A stretch of DNA of 6,567 nt from an uncultured bacterium. GTDB taxonomy: Bacteria; Bacteroidota; Bacteroidia; CAILMK01. Position numbers and translations under genes: made by a program. Position 1 is the stretch's first letter. Each line of letters begins with the position of its first letter. The notes under the pieces were generated by a model. It made no database searches and was not told the origin of the DNA. It saw only the letters and a list, made by a program, of their open reading frames with translations. Location: contig CAILMK010000300.1 of the NCBI GenBank assembly GCA_903835275.1, positions 1-6,567 of the forward strand, read 5' to 3'. Below are positions 1 to 6,300 of this stretch, in pieces.

Positions 1-138
1 AGCAACGTCAGGATCAAGATTATTCAAAAGCATACGATATGCAGCTTCCTGTAACCAACCTTTACAAACTAAAGTATTGCCATGCGGTGCATGAAGATTT
101 TTAAGATCCAGATGTTCCAATGTATTTTGTACAGACAT
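1..138 (-). CDS. hutU: Urocanate hydratase, N-terminal 46 residues (gene runs off the left edge)
   Basis: Urocanate hydratase (urocanase) is a cytoplasmic NAD+-dependent enzyme that converts urocanate to 4-imidazolone-5-propionate, the second step of histidine degradation. Only 46 codons are present, read leftward from the ATG at 136-138. The stretch [20 protein letters not shown] (residues 25-44) matches the conserved urocanase N-terminus, as I recall it from Bacillus HutU (C-x-GW-x-QEA-x-x-RML-x-NNLDPEVA). A preceding HAPHGN corresponds to the usual A-x-RG-T segment. Family members are about 550 or more residues, so most of the protein, including the NAD-binding and catalytic parts, lies outside. 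The start is 9 nt after the mlaF stop with no clear Shine-Dalgarno sequence, so it is probably translated from the mlaEF transcript. No other hut gene is visible. Assignment rests on this short N-terminus only. Confidence 0.82.
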   Translation of the reverse strand, partial: MSVQNTLEHLDLKNLHAPHGNTLVCKGWLQEAAYRMLLNNLDPDVA

Positions 139-147
139 TTGAGTATT

Positions 148-909
148 TTATCGTTTAAGATTTCTATCGCGTGCTTCACGCATCATTTCGGAAGCATAAA
201 TAAATTCGTTCAGGCTATCATTATTCGTATCACGAATCTGATCCGCACTGCCCTGCCATTCCTTCAATCCTTTATGAAGGAAAATAATATTTTCACCGTG
301 TTCCAAAACGGAATTCAAATCGTGCGTATTGATGATGGTGGTAGTTCCAAATTCAACCGTGATATCCTTGATCAGTCTGTCAATAACTGTTGAGGTAATT
401 GGATCCAATCCTGAATTAGGTTCGTCGCAAAAAAGATATTTCGGATTCAAAGAAATAGCACGTGCAATTCCCACGCGCTTTTTCATACCTCCGCTTATTT
501 CATCGGGATAGAGCTTATTTACATTTTCAAGATTTACCTTATCCAGGCAGAAATTCACGCGATCCATGATTTCCTTTTCAGATCTTTCTGTAAATAACCT
601 CATCGGGAAAGCAACATTTTCCTCTACCGTAATGGAATCAAAAAGTGCTGAGTACTGGAATAACATTCCCAATTCCTGGCGAAGCTTGCGCTTATCTGCA
701 TATTTCAGCTTTACAAAATCCTGTCCGTTATAAAGAACTTTCCCATGATCGGGTTGCATAAGTCCTACGATGCATTTCATCAACACCGTTTTACCCGAAC
801 CGGAACTTCCAATGATCATATTCATTTTCCCGGGCAAAAAAGTAGCATCAATCCCTTTTAGAACGAGATTCTCTCCAAAATTTTTCTTTATGCCTTTGAG
901 TTCGATCAT
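148..909 (-). CDS. mlaF: MlaF-type ABC transporter ATP-binding protein (MCE lipid transport)
   Basis: A 253-residue ATPase that energises an MCE-type phospholipid/hydrophobic-compound transporter at the inner face of the cytoplasmic membrane. All ABC ATPase motifs are intact: Walker A GSSGSGKT (34-41), Q-loop LFQ (Q85), signature ISGGMKKR (138-145), Walker B YLFCDE with catalytic E163, D-loop SGLD (166-169) and the H-loop histidine H196 in NTHD. The SGGM-x-(K/R)R signature and THD switch are typical of the MlaF/Ttg2A branch rather than amino-acid or metal importers. Length is normal for the branch. It lies 17 nt downstream of mlaE on the same strand, which fits the standard permease-ATPase pair, and hutU begins 9 nt after its stop. 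No MCE-domain (MlaD-like) gene follows in the window, so the substrate-binding partner must be encoded elsewhere. Family assignment is firm; substrate and direction of transport are inferred from the family only. Confidence 0.93.
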   Translation of the reverse strand: MIELKGIKKNFGENLVLKGIDATFLPGKMNMIIGSSGSGKTVLMKCIVGLMQPDHGKVLYNGQDFVKLKYADKRKLRQELGMLFQYSALFDSITVEENVAFPMRLFTERSEKEIMDRVNFCLDKVNLENVNKLYPDEISGGMKKRVGIARAISLNPKYLFCDEPNSGLDPITSTVIDRLIKDITVEFGTTTIINTHDLNSVLEHGENIIFLHKGLKEWQGSADQIRDTNNDSLNEFIYASEMMREARDRNLKR

Positions 910-926
910 GAATAATATCTAAAATT

Positions 927-1664
927 TTACAATAGCAATTTTGCAAGTATAAAGTCAGCAATCAAAATCAATACACAGCTATATACGACCGCGCGTGTGC
1001 TCGCCCTTCCTACTTCCAGTGAACTTCCACCGGCATGATATCCCTGATACGAAGAAACCGTCGCAATGATGAAAGAAAAAGAATAGCTCTTTGCCATCGC
1101 AAAGAAGAATGTATATCCGCGGAACGTAGAGCGAGCGCCTGCAATAAAATCATTGGATGTAACGATTCCGGTGGTTTCACCTACAAACCAACCACCATAA
1201 ACACTAATACCCATGGAAATGATAATCAGCATAGGAATAACCACCACTGCGGCAATTACCTTGGGAAGAATTAAGTACCCTGCTGAATTAACGCCCATTA
1301 CCTCGAGGGCATCAATTTGCTCGGAAACGCGCATGCTACCAAGTTCAGTTGCAATATTGGAACCGACCTTTCCTGCCAATACAAGGCAAGTAATAGTAGG
1401 TGAAAATTCGAGGATATTTGTATCGCTTACGATAGCGCCAATGATGCTTTTCGATACCAGTCCGCTGACGATCTGGTACGCTGTATTAATGGTAGTTACC
1501 GCACCCGTGAAAACCGCTATAATCGCAACAATACCAAGGGACTGAACCCCTATGGCATTGCATTCAAAAATAAAGCGCTTCCAGTAAATGGAGGCCTTTT
1601 CCGGTTTGGAAAAAGTATTCCCCAGGAGTATCATGTACGCGCCTAAATTATATAATATCCGCAT
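927..1664 (-). CDS. mlaE: MlaE-type permease (MlaE/DUF140 family) of an MCE lipid transporter
   Basis: A 245-residue integral inner-membrane permease that pairs with MlaF. The family hallmark is present at residues 98-126: GKVGSNIATELGSMRVSEQ followed by IDALEVMGVN, the cytoplasmic coupling region conserved in MlaE/TtgB-like proteins. Hydrophobic segments lie around 38-60, 87-98, 129-155 (including VIAAVVVIPMLIIISMGISV), 185-205 and 223-245, matching the five to six membrane spans of the family. An amphipathic N-terminal helix (NLGAYMILLGNTFSKPEKAS) is also typical of the Bacteroidota versions, which supports the ATG at 1662-1664 over the internal Met11. A good TAnnTTTG -7 box lies 26 nt upstream of the start. 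The gene is first of a leftward mlaE-mlaF-hutU set and is divergent from the dehydrogenase at 1795. It probably moves lipids between the inner membrane and the periplasm or outer membrane; this is inference from the family. Confidence 0.92.
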   Translation of the reverse strand: MRILYNLGAYMILLGNTFSKPEKASIYWKRFIFECNAIGVQSLGIVAIIAVFTGAVTTINTAYQIVSGLVSKSIIGAIVSDTNILEFSPTITCLVLAGKVGSNIATELGSMRVSEQIDALEVMGVNSAGYLILPKVIAAVVVIPMLIIISMGISVYGGWFVGETTGIVTSNDFIAGARSTFRGYTFFFAMAKSYSFSFIIATVSSYQGYHAGGSSLEVGRASTRAVVYSCVLILIADFILAKLLL

Positions 1665-1689
1665 TAATTAACAGTAAAAACTATTGCCG

Positions 1690-1720
1690 CAAAGTTAGGG
1701 TAATCCCCCATATAGACGAA
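1690..1720 (-). promoter_or_regulatory. Probable promoter of the mlaE-mlaF-hutU transcript
   Basis: Read leftward, TAACTTTG at 1697-1690 is a perfect match to the Bacteroidota -7 consensus TAnnTTTG. Twenty nt upstream is TTC (in GATTCG), one base from the expected TTG -33 element. Between them, touching the -7 box, is an imperfect palindrome GGGATTACCC (1707-1698). Transcription would begin roughly at 1683, leaving a leader of about 20 nt before the mlaE ATG. The -7 match is seen directly; its function is inferred from the known primary sigma factor consensus of the phylum. Confidence 0.68.
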
Positions 1721-1729
1721 TCAGAGGGC

Positions 1730-1740
1730 GGAATAATTCC
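1730..1740. promoter_or_regulatory. Short perfect palindrome in the mlaE/dehydrogenase divergent region
   Basis: GGAATAATTCC is an 11-nt palindrome with 5-nt arms and a single central A. It lies 66 nt from the mlaE start and 54 nt from the dehydrogenase start, upstream of both. Its position would suit a dimeric regulator acting on either gene. At 11 nt it can also arise by chance, so operator function is only a suggestion. I see no convincing TAnnTTTG box for the rightward dehydrogenase. The nearest are TAATCTTC (1763-1770) and TATTTTAT (1773-1780), each with two mismatches. Confidence 0.25.
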
Positions 1741-1794
1741 TTTTAGAGGCAAAAACCCAAAATAATCTTCATTATTTTATCGAAATTCGCAGAC

Positions 1795-2481
1795 ATGAAT
1801 ATCGTTATCACAGGAGCATCCAAGGGAATAGGCAGGGCAATTGCCCTCAAATATGCAAAGGCAGGACATAAAGTAGCCGTTTGTTCACGCACTGAAAAAG
1901 ACCTCAAAGCTCTGGCAAAAAAAGCACCCGAAAACATCATCTACCAGACTTGCGATGTAAGTGATGCTGAGCAGATACACGACTTCTACGACTTTGTTAA
2001 GAAGAACTTCAAGACCATTGATATCCTTGTGAATAATGCAGGAATCTTCCTTCCCGGACAGATCCTCGACGAGGAAGATGGCAACCTCGAAATGCTTATT
2101 GAAACCAATTTGTATAGTGCTTACAGAATGAGCCGCCTGTTTTTGCCTGATATGATCAAACGGAAGAAAGGTCATGTTTTCAACATGTGTTCCATTGCGA
2201 GCGTAAAGGCCTACGAATATGGTGGCTCTTATAGTATCTCGAAATTCGCTATGTACGGAATGAGTAAATCCATGCGTGAGGAACTGAAACCTTATAACAT
2301 TAAGGTTACGGCCGTGCTTCCGGGCGCTACCTTAACAGAAAGCTGGGCAGGTACAGATTTCCCTGATTCGCGTTTTATGAAAGCGGAAGATGTTGCAGAT
2401 ATGGTCTATGCAGTGAGTATGCTATCGCCTTCAGCGGTGGTGGAAGATATTTTATTGAGACCCATTGAGGGGGATATTTAA
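1795..2481 (+). CDS. Classical short-chain dehydrogenase/reductase (SDR), NADP(H)-type
   Basis: A 228-residue soluble oxidoreductase with a single Rossmann domain. The cofactor motif TGASKGIG is at 6-13, immediately after the first strand, so the ATG at 1795 gives a compact start with no room for an upstream extension. R32 at the end of strand 2 (CSRTEKDL) favours NADP(H) over NAD(H). D54 (CDVSD) is the usual adenine-contacting Asp and NNAG is at 80-83. The catalytic tetrad is complete: N105, S133, Y146 and K150 in YSISK, with the standard 13-residue spacing between Ser and Tyr. The PGA segment (176-178) follows as in FabG- and sepiapterin-reductase-like enzymes. It is somewhat shorter than the common 245-260 residues because the substrate-binding loop is short. 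The substrate cannot be told from sequence. It is the only rightward gene in the window, transcribed away from mlaE, and its stop is 1 nt from the stop of the convergent DinB-like gene. Confidence 0.9.
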   Translation: MNIVITGASKGIGRAIALKYAKAGHKVAVCSRTEKDLKALAKKAPENIIYQTCDVSDAEQIHDFYDFVKKNFKTIDILVNNAGIFLPGQILDEEDGNLEMLIETNLYSAYRMSRLFLPDMIKRKKGHVFNMCSIASVKAYEYGGSYSISKFAMYGMSKSMREELKPYNIKVTAVLPGATLTESWAGTDFPDSRFMKAEDVADMVYAVSMLSPSAVVEDILLRPIEGDI

Positions 2482-2482
2482 A

Positions 2483-2953
2483 TCACGGATAAACTTCAAC
2501 CTTCCTGCTATACTCAGGCAATACCTGACCAAGATGATACTGCAAATGTTTTACATAATCTATGAAAAGCCATTCTATGGTTTTTGCTTCTCCATCCACG
2601 GATGTTCTGCATAATCTTTGAAGGGAATTTGGATCCGCTGAATCAATAACATGAATAATATGCCTGTTCATGCTTATCCACAAATCCAAAACCGTTGCCC
2701 AATCATAAGAATGATAATTATTCAGCTTTACCCACTCATCCTGATGATATTTTATCATGGGAATATCCTCATATTGTGCTCGGATAAAACGCTGCAAATT
2801 ATTGAATGCAGAATCAATCAGGTGACCCAACAATTCCTTCTTCGACCATTTCCCGGGAGCAGGTTTACGATCGAATTCTTCAGTTGAAATCTTATTGATT
2901 AATTCAGGACTTTCATCGAGGATTAATGAAAGTGTATTTAGTGCGTCTTGCAT
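2483..2953 (-). CDS. DinB/YfiT-like three-histidine metal protein, possible bacillithiol S-transferase
   Basis: A 156-residue cytoplasmic protein of the DinB-like four-helix-bundle superfamily. The three expected metal-binding histidines are visible: H44 in LLGHLIDS, and H136 and H140 in the HLQYH motif near the C-terminus. The segment PAPGKWSKKELLGHLIDS, then the arrangement NLQRFIRA and DEWVKLNNY (71-80), resembles Bacillus YfiT (BstA), a metal-dependent bacillithiol S-transferase, more than the DNA-damage DinB proteins. By analogy it may transfer a low-molecular-weight thiol to electrophiles or hydrolyse a small substrate; this is inference, and no biosynthesis gene for bacillithiol is in the window. 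Length is normal. The ATG at 2951-2953 is preceded by an A-rich leader without a Shine-Dalgarno sequence, and a likely promoter lies 22-51 nt upstream. The gene is convergent with the dehydrogenase, with 1 nt between the two stops. Confidence 0.82.
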   Translation of the reverse strand: MQDALNTLSLILDESPELINKISTEEFDRKPAPGKWSKKELLGHLIDSAFNNLQRFIRAQYEDIPMIKYHQDEWVKLNNYHSYDWATVLDLWISMNRHIIHVIDSADPNSLQRLCRTSVDGEAKTIEWLFIDYVKHLQYHLGQVLPEYSRKVEVYP

Positions 2954-2974
2954 AATGCTATTATTTTTTCATTT

Positions 2975-3005
2975 CAATCGTAGTCATCCCCCTACCCCCT
3001 TCAAA
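2975..3005 (-). promoter_or_regulatory. Probable promoter of the DinB/YfiT-like gene, -33 box inside a G/C-run repeat
   Basis: Read leftward, TTTG (3005-3002) is followed after 19 nt by TACGATTG (2982-2975), one mismatch from TAnnTTTG. Spacing fits the phylum's -33/-7 promoter. Predicted transcription starts near 2968, giving a leader of about 15 nt before the ATG at 2953. The -33 element falls in the loop of the CCCCCTT/AAGGGGG inverted repeat, so the repeat itself would supply half of the promoter. No competing box is visible in this gap. Confidence 0.5.
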
Positions 3006-3013
3006 GGGGGACT
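2982..3013. repeat. G/C-run inverted repeat, likely a dispersed intergenic element
   Basis: On the + strand two CCCCC runs (2988-2992 and 2995-2999, separated by TA) precede one GGGGG run (3006-3010). The second C run gives a perfect 7-nt inverted repeat CCCCCTT / AAGGGGG (2995-3001 and 3004-3010). The first C run is an alternative partner for the same G run, and AGT...ACT at the ends (2982-2984, 3011-3013) extends the symmetry. Similar C/G-run elements occur between genes in many Bacteroidota genomes, as far as I recall. It is not a canonical terminator for polA, because no T tract follows the hairpin directly in the leftward direction. Copy number cannot be judged from one copy. Confidence 0.55.
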
Positions 3014-3050
3014 CCTCCGCACTAGCCCACGCAAAGCGAAACTATTTTGT

Positions 3051-3074
3051 CCCTTGTCCCCTGCCCTTTGTCCC
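3051..3074 (-). other. G-quadruplex motif directly after the polA stop codon
   Basis: On the leftward (polA mRNA-like) strand four G runs follow one another: GGG (3074-3072), GGG (3066-3064), GGGG (3061-3058) and GGG (3053-3051), with loops ACAAA, CA and ACAA. This meets the usual G3+N1-7 four-run consensus. It begins three nt after the polA stop codon (3080-3078). It also contains GGGACAA-type near repeats; on the + strand TTTGTCCCTT occurs at 3046-3055 and 3067-3076. It could fold in the mRNA 3' end or in DNA, or simply be part of a dispersed G-rich intergenic repeat. No rho-independent terminator with a T tract is visible for polA in this gap. Confidence 0.5.
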
Positions 3075-3077
3075 TTT

Positions 3078-5888
3078 TTAGTGCGCTTCCAGCCAGTTGT
3101 AACCAGTTCCCATTTCAACTTCTATGGGTACATCTACCTTGAGGGCCTTTACCATTCCTTCGTGAACAATTGGTTTCAGAATTTCTATTTCGGAAGTGCG
3201 TACATCAAAAACCAATTCATCATGTACCTGTAAGATCATTTTTGATTTCAGATTTGCTTTCTCCATATCCGCATGGATCTTAATCATCGCCAGTTTGATC
3301 ATATCAGCGGCAGAGCCTTGTATAGGTGCATTGACGGCATTACGCTCTGCAAAGCCACGCTGCGTTGCATTGGCGGAGTTTATATCGCGCAAATACCTGC
3401 GCCTGCCCATGAGAGTTTCCACATATCCATGATCGCGTGCGTAATCCACTTGTGATGCCATGTATTTTTTGATGCCCGGATATTGTTCGTTGTATTGCTC
3501 TATCAATTGCGCTGCTTCTGAACGCGGAATTTTTAATCGCTGTGCAAGACCGAAAGCAGAAATACCATAGATGATACCGAAGTTAACCATCTTGGCTTTT
3601 CTGCGCATATCGGATGTTACTTCTTCCAAAGGCACACTGAAAATCCGTGCAGACGTAGCCGTATGGATATCATGTTTCTCAATAAATGCGCGAATCATAT
3701 TTTCGTCCTTGCTGAGCTCAGCAATAAGACGCAATTCTATCTGGGAATAATCCGCGGAAAGTATCGTATGATTTTCATCGCGCGGAATAAATGCTTTTCT
3801 TATTTCCTTTCCGCGGTCCGTACGGATTGGAATGTTCTGCAAATTAGGATCTGTGGAAGATAACCTACCTGTTGCTGCTACTGCCTGGTTATAGGAAGTA
3901 TGAACGCGCCCTGTTTGCTTATTAATCAATAATGGCAATGCGTCCACGTAAGTGGATTTTAATTTTTGCATACCACGAAAATCCAATATTTTTTGTGCTA
4001 TATCATGCTTCAATGCCAGTTGCGAAAGCACTTCTTCATTGGTGGAATATTGCTTGCTCTTGGAAGTACGTTTTGCATTTGGATCTAATTCCATTTTATC
4101 AAAAAGCACTTCTCCAAGTTGTGCAGGAGAATTAATATTGAATGACATTCCTGCCAATTCATACACTTGTGCTTCGGTCTCTATCATTTCATCCCTAAGC
4201 TGCAATGAATACGACGCTAATGCTTTCTGATCTATACGAACACCTTCGCGTTCCATGTCTGCAAGAACAGGCACTAAAGGCATTTCCACTTCATGGAAAA
4301 CTTTTGCCCCGCCATTTTCATTAAGGAGTGGCTCCAGTTTTGGTTTCAACTGAAAAACCACATCAGCATCTTCCGCAGCATAATCCTTAATGGCTTCCGG
4401 AGTAAGGTCGGACATATTTAATTGTGCCTTTCCTTTTTTACCTATAAGTGTTGTAATGGAAATAGGATCGTATGTTAAATACCTTCTTGATAAAAGATCC
4501 ATGTTGTGACGCATCTCAGGCTCGAAGATATAATGCGCAAGCATAGTATCAAATAATGGTCCCTTGACGTATACACCATAGTTCATAAATATCTGCATAT
4601 CAAACTTGATGTTCTGTGCAAGTTTTTCAATGCTGGAATCTTCCATCACTTCCTTGAATTCCTGCACGATCAGTTTTGCATCTTCACGATTTAAAGGTAC
4701 CGGAACATAAAATGCTTCCTTGTCTTTTATAGAAAATGACATACCTACCATTTCACAGCTGATAACATCGAGACCAGTAGTTTCTGTATCAAAGGAAATT
4801 GTTTTTGCTGTTTTTAAGTACGCTATTAATTCAGCACGTTCTTCAGGAGTAGAAACCAATTTATAATCCGGATGTATATCTGCAATAGTCTGGAAATTTC
4901 CTGCTTCCAGATCTTCAGGTTCTTCTTCTGCAAATTCAGATTGACTGAAAAGATCTATTGTAGGACGTACAACTTTTTCTTTCTTAGCAGATGGAGTTTT
5001 TTCTGCTGTTTCCTCTTTCATACCCGGAATTACGCGTGCGGCCATAGTTCGGAATTCCAGCTCATCAAATATTTCTTTGAGTGCTTCGTAATTAGGCTCA
5101 CTGATGATAATTGCTTCTTCATCAAAATGTATCGGGCAATCAATTTTTATAGTTGCCAGTTCTTTTGACATCCTTAGTTTGTCAAGATTATTTTCAATGG
5201 ATTCTTTAAGTTTTCCTTTAAGTTCTCCGGTATGTTCTATCAGATTTTCAACGCTGCCATATTCCTTGATCAGTTTGGAAGCAGTCTTCTCCCCCACTCC
5301 CGGAACGCCCGGAATATTATCCACACTATCACCCATCAGTGCAAGGATATCTATCACCTGCATAGGGGTTTCAATTCCCCATTTTTCCTTAATTTCATTT
5401 ACCCCCAAAATCTCAAAAGGTTTTTGAAAAGCTGCGGGTTTATACTGCAAAATATTTTCCTCCACCAGCTGACCGTAATCCTTATCAGGTGTCATCATAT
5501 AAACAACATATCCCTGACGTGAAGCTTCTTTTGCAAGGGTACCTATCAGGTCATCCGCCTCAAATCCATCGAGGGAAATATTTGGAATACCAAAGGCTTC
5601 CGCCATTTTGCAGATCCATGGAACAGCAATAATAATATCCTCAGGGGTTTCCTGCCTGCCAGCCTTGTATTCCGCAAACTGTTCATGACGGAAAGTTGGC
5701 TTATTCGTATCATACACAATGGCAAGATGCGTGGGCTTCTCACGTTTCATTATATCCAGCAATACATTGGTGAATCCGAATACCGCAGATGTGTTTACAT
5801 CCTTGGAATTTATCCTCGGACTTTTGATGAATGCAAAATGCGCACGATAGATCAGCGCCATGGCATCCAGTAAAAATAATTTCTTCAT
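3078..5888 (-). CDS. polA: DNA polymerase I, with 5'-3' nuclease, proofreading and polymerase domains
   Basis: A 936-residue DNA polymerase I (928 in E. coli) that fills gaps, removes RNA primers and serves excision repair. The N-terminal 5'-3' nuclease (about 1-290) keeps its acidic residues: D8, the cluster E110/D112/D113 in GFEADD, D135 and D137 in TPDKD, D187 and D190, and the helix-hairpin-helix IPGVPGVGEKTA (192-203). A charged, low-complexity linker follows (about 290-335). The 3'-5' exonuclease (about 340-525) looks active: D367 and E369 (Exo I), N426 and D430 (Exo II), Y503 and D507 (Exo III). The polymerase domain has motif A DYSQIELR (713-720, D713), the O-helix with R762, K766, F770 and Y774, and motif C VHDE (888-891, D890). 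F770 at the position of E. coli F762 predicts discrimination against dideoxynucleotides. The start at 5886-5888 gives the family's normal beginning. It lies 40 nt downstream of the AhpD-like gene on the same strand. Confidence 0.98.
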   Translation of the reverse strand: MKKLFLLDAMALIYRAHFAFIKSPRINSKDVNTSAVFGFTNVLLDIMKREKPTHLAIVYDTNKPTFRHEQFAEYKAGRQETPEDIIIAVPWICKMAEAFGIPNISLDGFEADDLIGTLAKEASRQGYVVYMMTPDKDYGQLVEENILQYKPAAFQKPFEILGVNEIKEKWGIETPMQVIDILALMGDSVDNIPGVPGVGEKTASKLIKEYGSVENLIEHTGELKGKLKESIENNLDKLRMSKELATIKIDCPIHFDEEAIIISEPNYEALKEIFDELEFRTMAARVIPGMKEETAEKTPSAKKEKVVRPTIDLFSQSEFAEEEPEDLEAGNFQTIADIHPDYKLVSTPEERAELIAYLKTAKTISFDTETTGLDVISCEMVGMSFSIKDKEAFYVPVPLNREDAKLIVQEFKEVMEDSSIEKLAQNIKFDMQIFMNYGVYVKGPLFDTMLAHYIFEPEMRHNMDLLSRRYLTYDPISITTLIGKKGKAQLNMSDLTPEAIKDYAAEDADVVFQLKPKLEPLLNENGGAKVFHEVEMPLVPVLADMEREGVRIDQKALASYSLQLRDEMIETEAQVYELAGMSFNINSPAQLGEVLFDKMELDPNAKRTSKSKQYSTNEEVLSQLALKHDIAQKILDFRGMQKLKSTYVDALPLLINKQTGRVHTSYNQAVAATGRLSSTDPNLQNIPIRTDRGKEIRKAFIPRDENHTILSADYSQIELRLIAELSKDENMIRAFIEKHDIHTATSARIFSVPLEEVTSDMRRKAKMVNFGIIYGISAFGLAQRLKIPRSEAAQLIEQYNEQYPGIKKYMASQVDYARDHGYVETLMGRRRYLRDINSANATQRGFAERNAVNAPIQGSAADMIKLAMIKIHADMEKANLKSKMILQVHDELVFDVRTSEIEILKPIVHEGMVKALKVDVPIEVEMGTGYNWLEAH

Positions 5889-5906
5889 CTTAATAAATTA
5901 GAACAC

Positions 5907-5914
5907 TAAAATTA
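5907..5914 (-). promoter_or_regulatory. Weak candidate -7 box upstream of polA
   Basis: Read leftward, TAATTTTA differs from TAnnTTTG only in the last base and lies 18 nt before the polA ATG. The best -33 candidate is TTC, 18 nt upstream and not a good match. The 40-nt gap is AT-rich, so such matches are expected by chance. Read-through from the AhpD-like gene is an equally good explanation of polA expression. Confidence 0.22.
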
Positions 5915-5928
5915 GAATTGATTTAAAA

Positions 5929-6279
5929 TCAGGAACGGGCTTTCAGTTCTTCCCAATATTCCACTGCCCTGCGCATATGCGGGATCACAATGGAACCGCC
6001 CACCACAAGACCGATAGAAAAAACCTCGAAAAGTTCTTCTTCGGTAACGCCTATTTCGTGGCACTGGCCAACATGGTAGCTTATGCAATCATCGCAACGC
6101 AATACCATTGATGCCACCAAACCCATCATTTCCTTGGTCTTTACATCGAGCCCACCTTCCATATAGGCATTGGTATCCAGGTTGAAATACCTGTTGATGA
6201 CCTTGTTATTCGCATCAAAGATCTTTGCATTCATCTTTTCGCGAAAGCTGTTAAATTCATCTACTCTTGAATCACTCAT
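5929..6279 (-). CDS. AhpD-like carboxymuconolactone-decarboxylase-family protein with CxxC
   Basis: A 116-residue all-helical protein of the AhpD-like superfamily. Counted from the ATG at 6277-6279, the signature E50-x11-C62-x2-C65-x3-H69 is complete (LRCDDCISYH). This is the redox-active CxxC and proton-relay arrangement of AhpD-type alkylhydroperoxidases. The GLVVGGSIVIPHMRRA segment near the C-terminus is typical of the small Bacteroidota members. Likely activity is thiol-dependent peroxide or disulfide chemistry; true gamma-carboxymuconolactone decarboxylase activity is unlikely because no catechol pathway genes are near. A longer reading from a TTG at 6301-6303 adds eight residues, but that TTG lies inside the predicted -7 box TATTTTTG. 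The ATG also gives the usual family N-terminus (MSDSRVDEFN). It lies 40 nt upstream of polA on the same strand, so the two are probably co-transcribed. The physiological substrate is unknown. Confidence 0.88.
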   Translation of the reverse strand: MSDSRVDEFNSFREKMNAKIFDANNKVINRYFNLDTNAYMEGGLDVKTKEMMGLVASMVLRCDDCISYHVGQCHEIGVTEEELFEVFSIGLVVGGSIVIPHMRRAVEYWEELKARS

Positions 6280-6300
6280 ATTAGATTTGATAATAGCATT

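Noticed and set aside
82..393. Rightward 103-codon frame across the mlaF/hutU junction
   Set aside because: It is antisense to mlaF and hutU, both of which show strong family motifs.
1035..1545. Rightward open frames opposite mlaE (1035-1274, 1213-1545)
   Set aside because: They are shadows of the mlaE frame; the mlaE hallmark motif and membrane segments explain this DNA fully.
1763..1780. TAATCTTC and TATTTTAT as a promoter for the dehydrogenase
   Set aside because: Each has two mismatches to TAnnTTTG and neither has a TTG at the right distance; the AT-rich context makes chance matches likely.
2982..3013. CCCCCTT/AAGGGGG hairpin as a polA terminator
   Set aside because: No T tract follows the stem in the leftward direction, and in the rightward direction the sequence after it is not T-rich either.
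3001..3080. Possible CRISPR-like or tandem array from the repeated GTCCC units
   Set aside because: Only two 10-nt copies (3046-3055, 3067-3076) with short G/C-run similarity; no regular spacers and no cas genes nearby.
2895..3233. Rightward 112-codon frame spanning the dinB-like/polA gap
   Set aside because: It overlaps both flanking genes and the G/C-run repeat, and the translation is low-complexity (Pro, Phe, Ser) with no domain or promoter.
5546..5743. Leftward 65-codon frame inside polA
   Set aside because: It is an out-of-frame reading of the polA 5'-nuclease domain; the polA frame is continuous here, so there is no frameshift.
3196..5873. Many rightward open frames of 60-107 codons opposite polA (for example 4872-5168 and 5104-5427)
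   Set aside because: They lie antisense to a polA with all motifs intact, show no recognisable domains, and have compositions expected from reading a coding strand backward.
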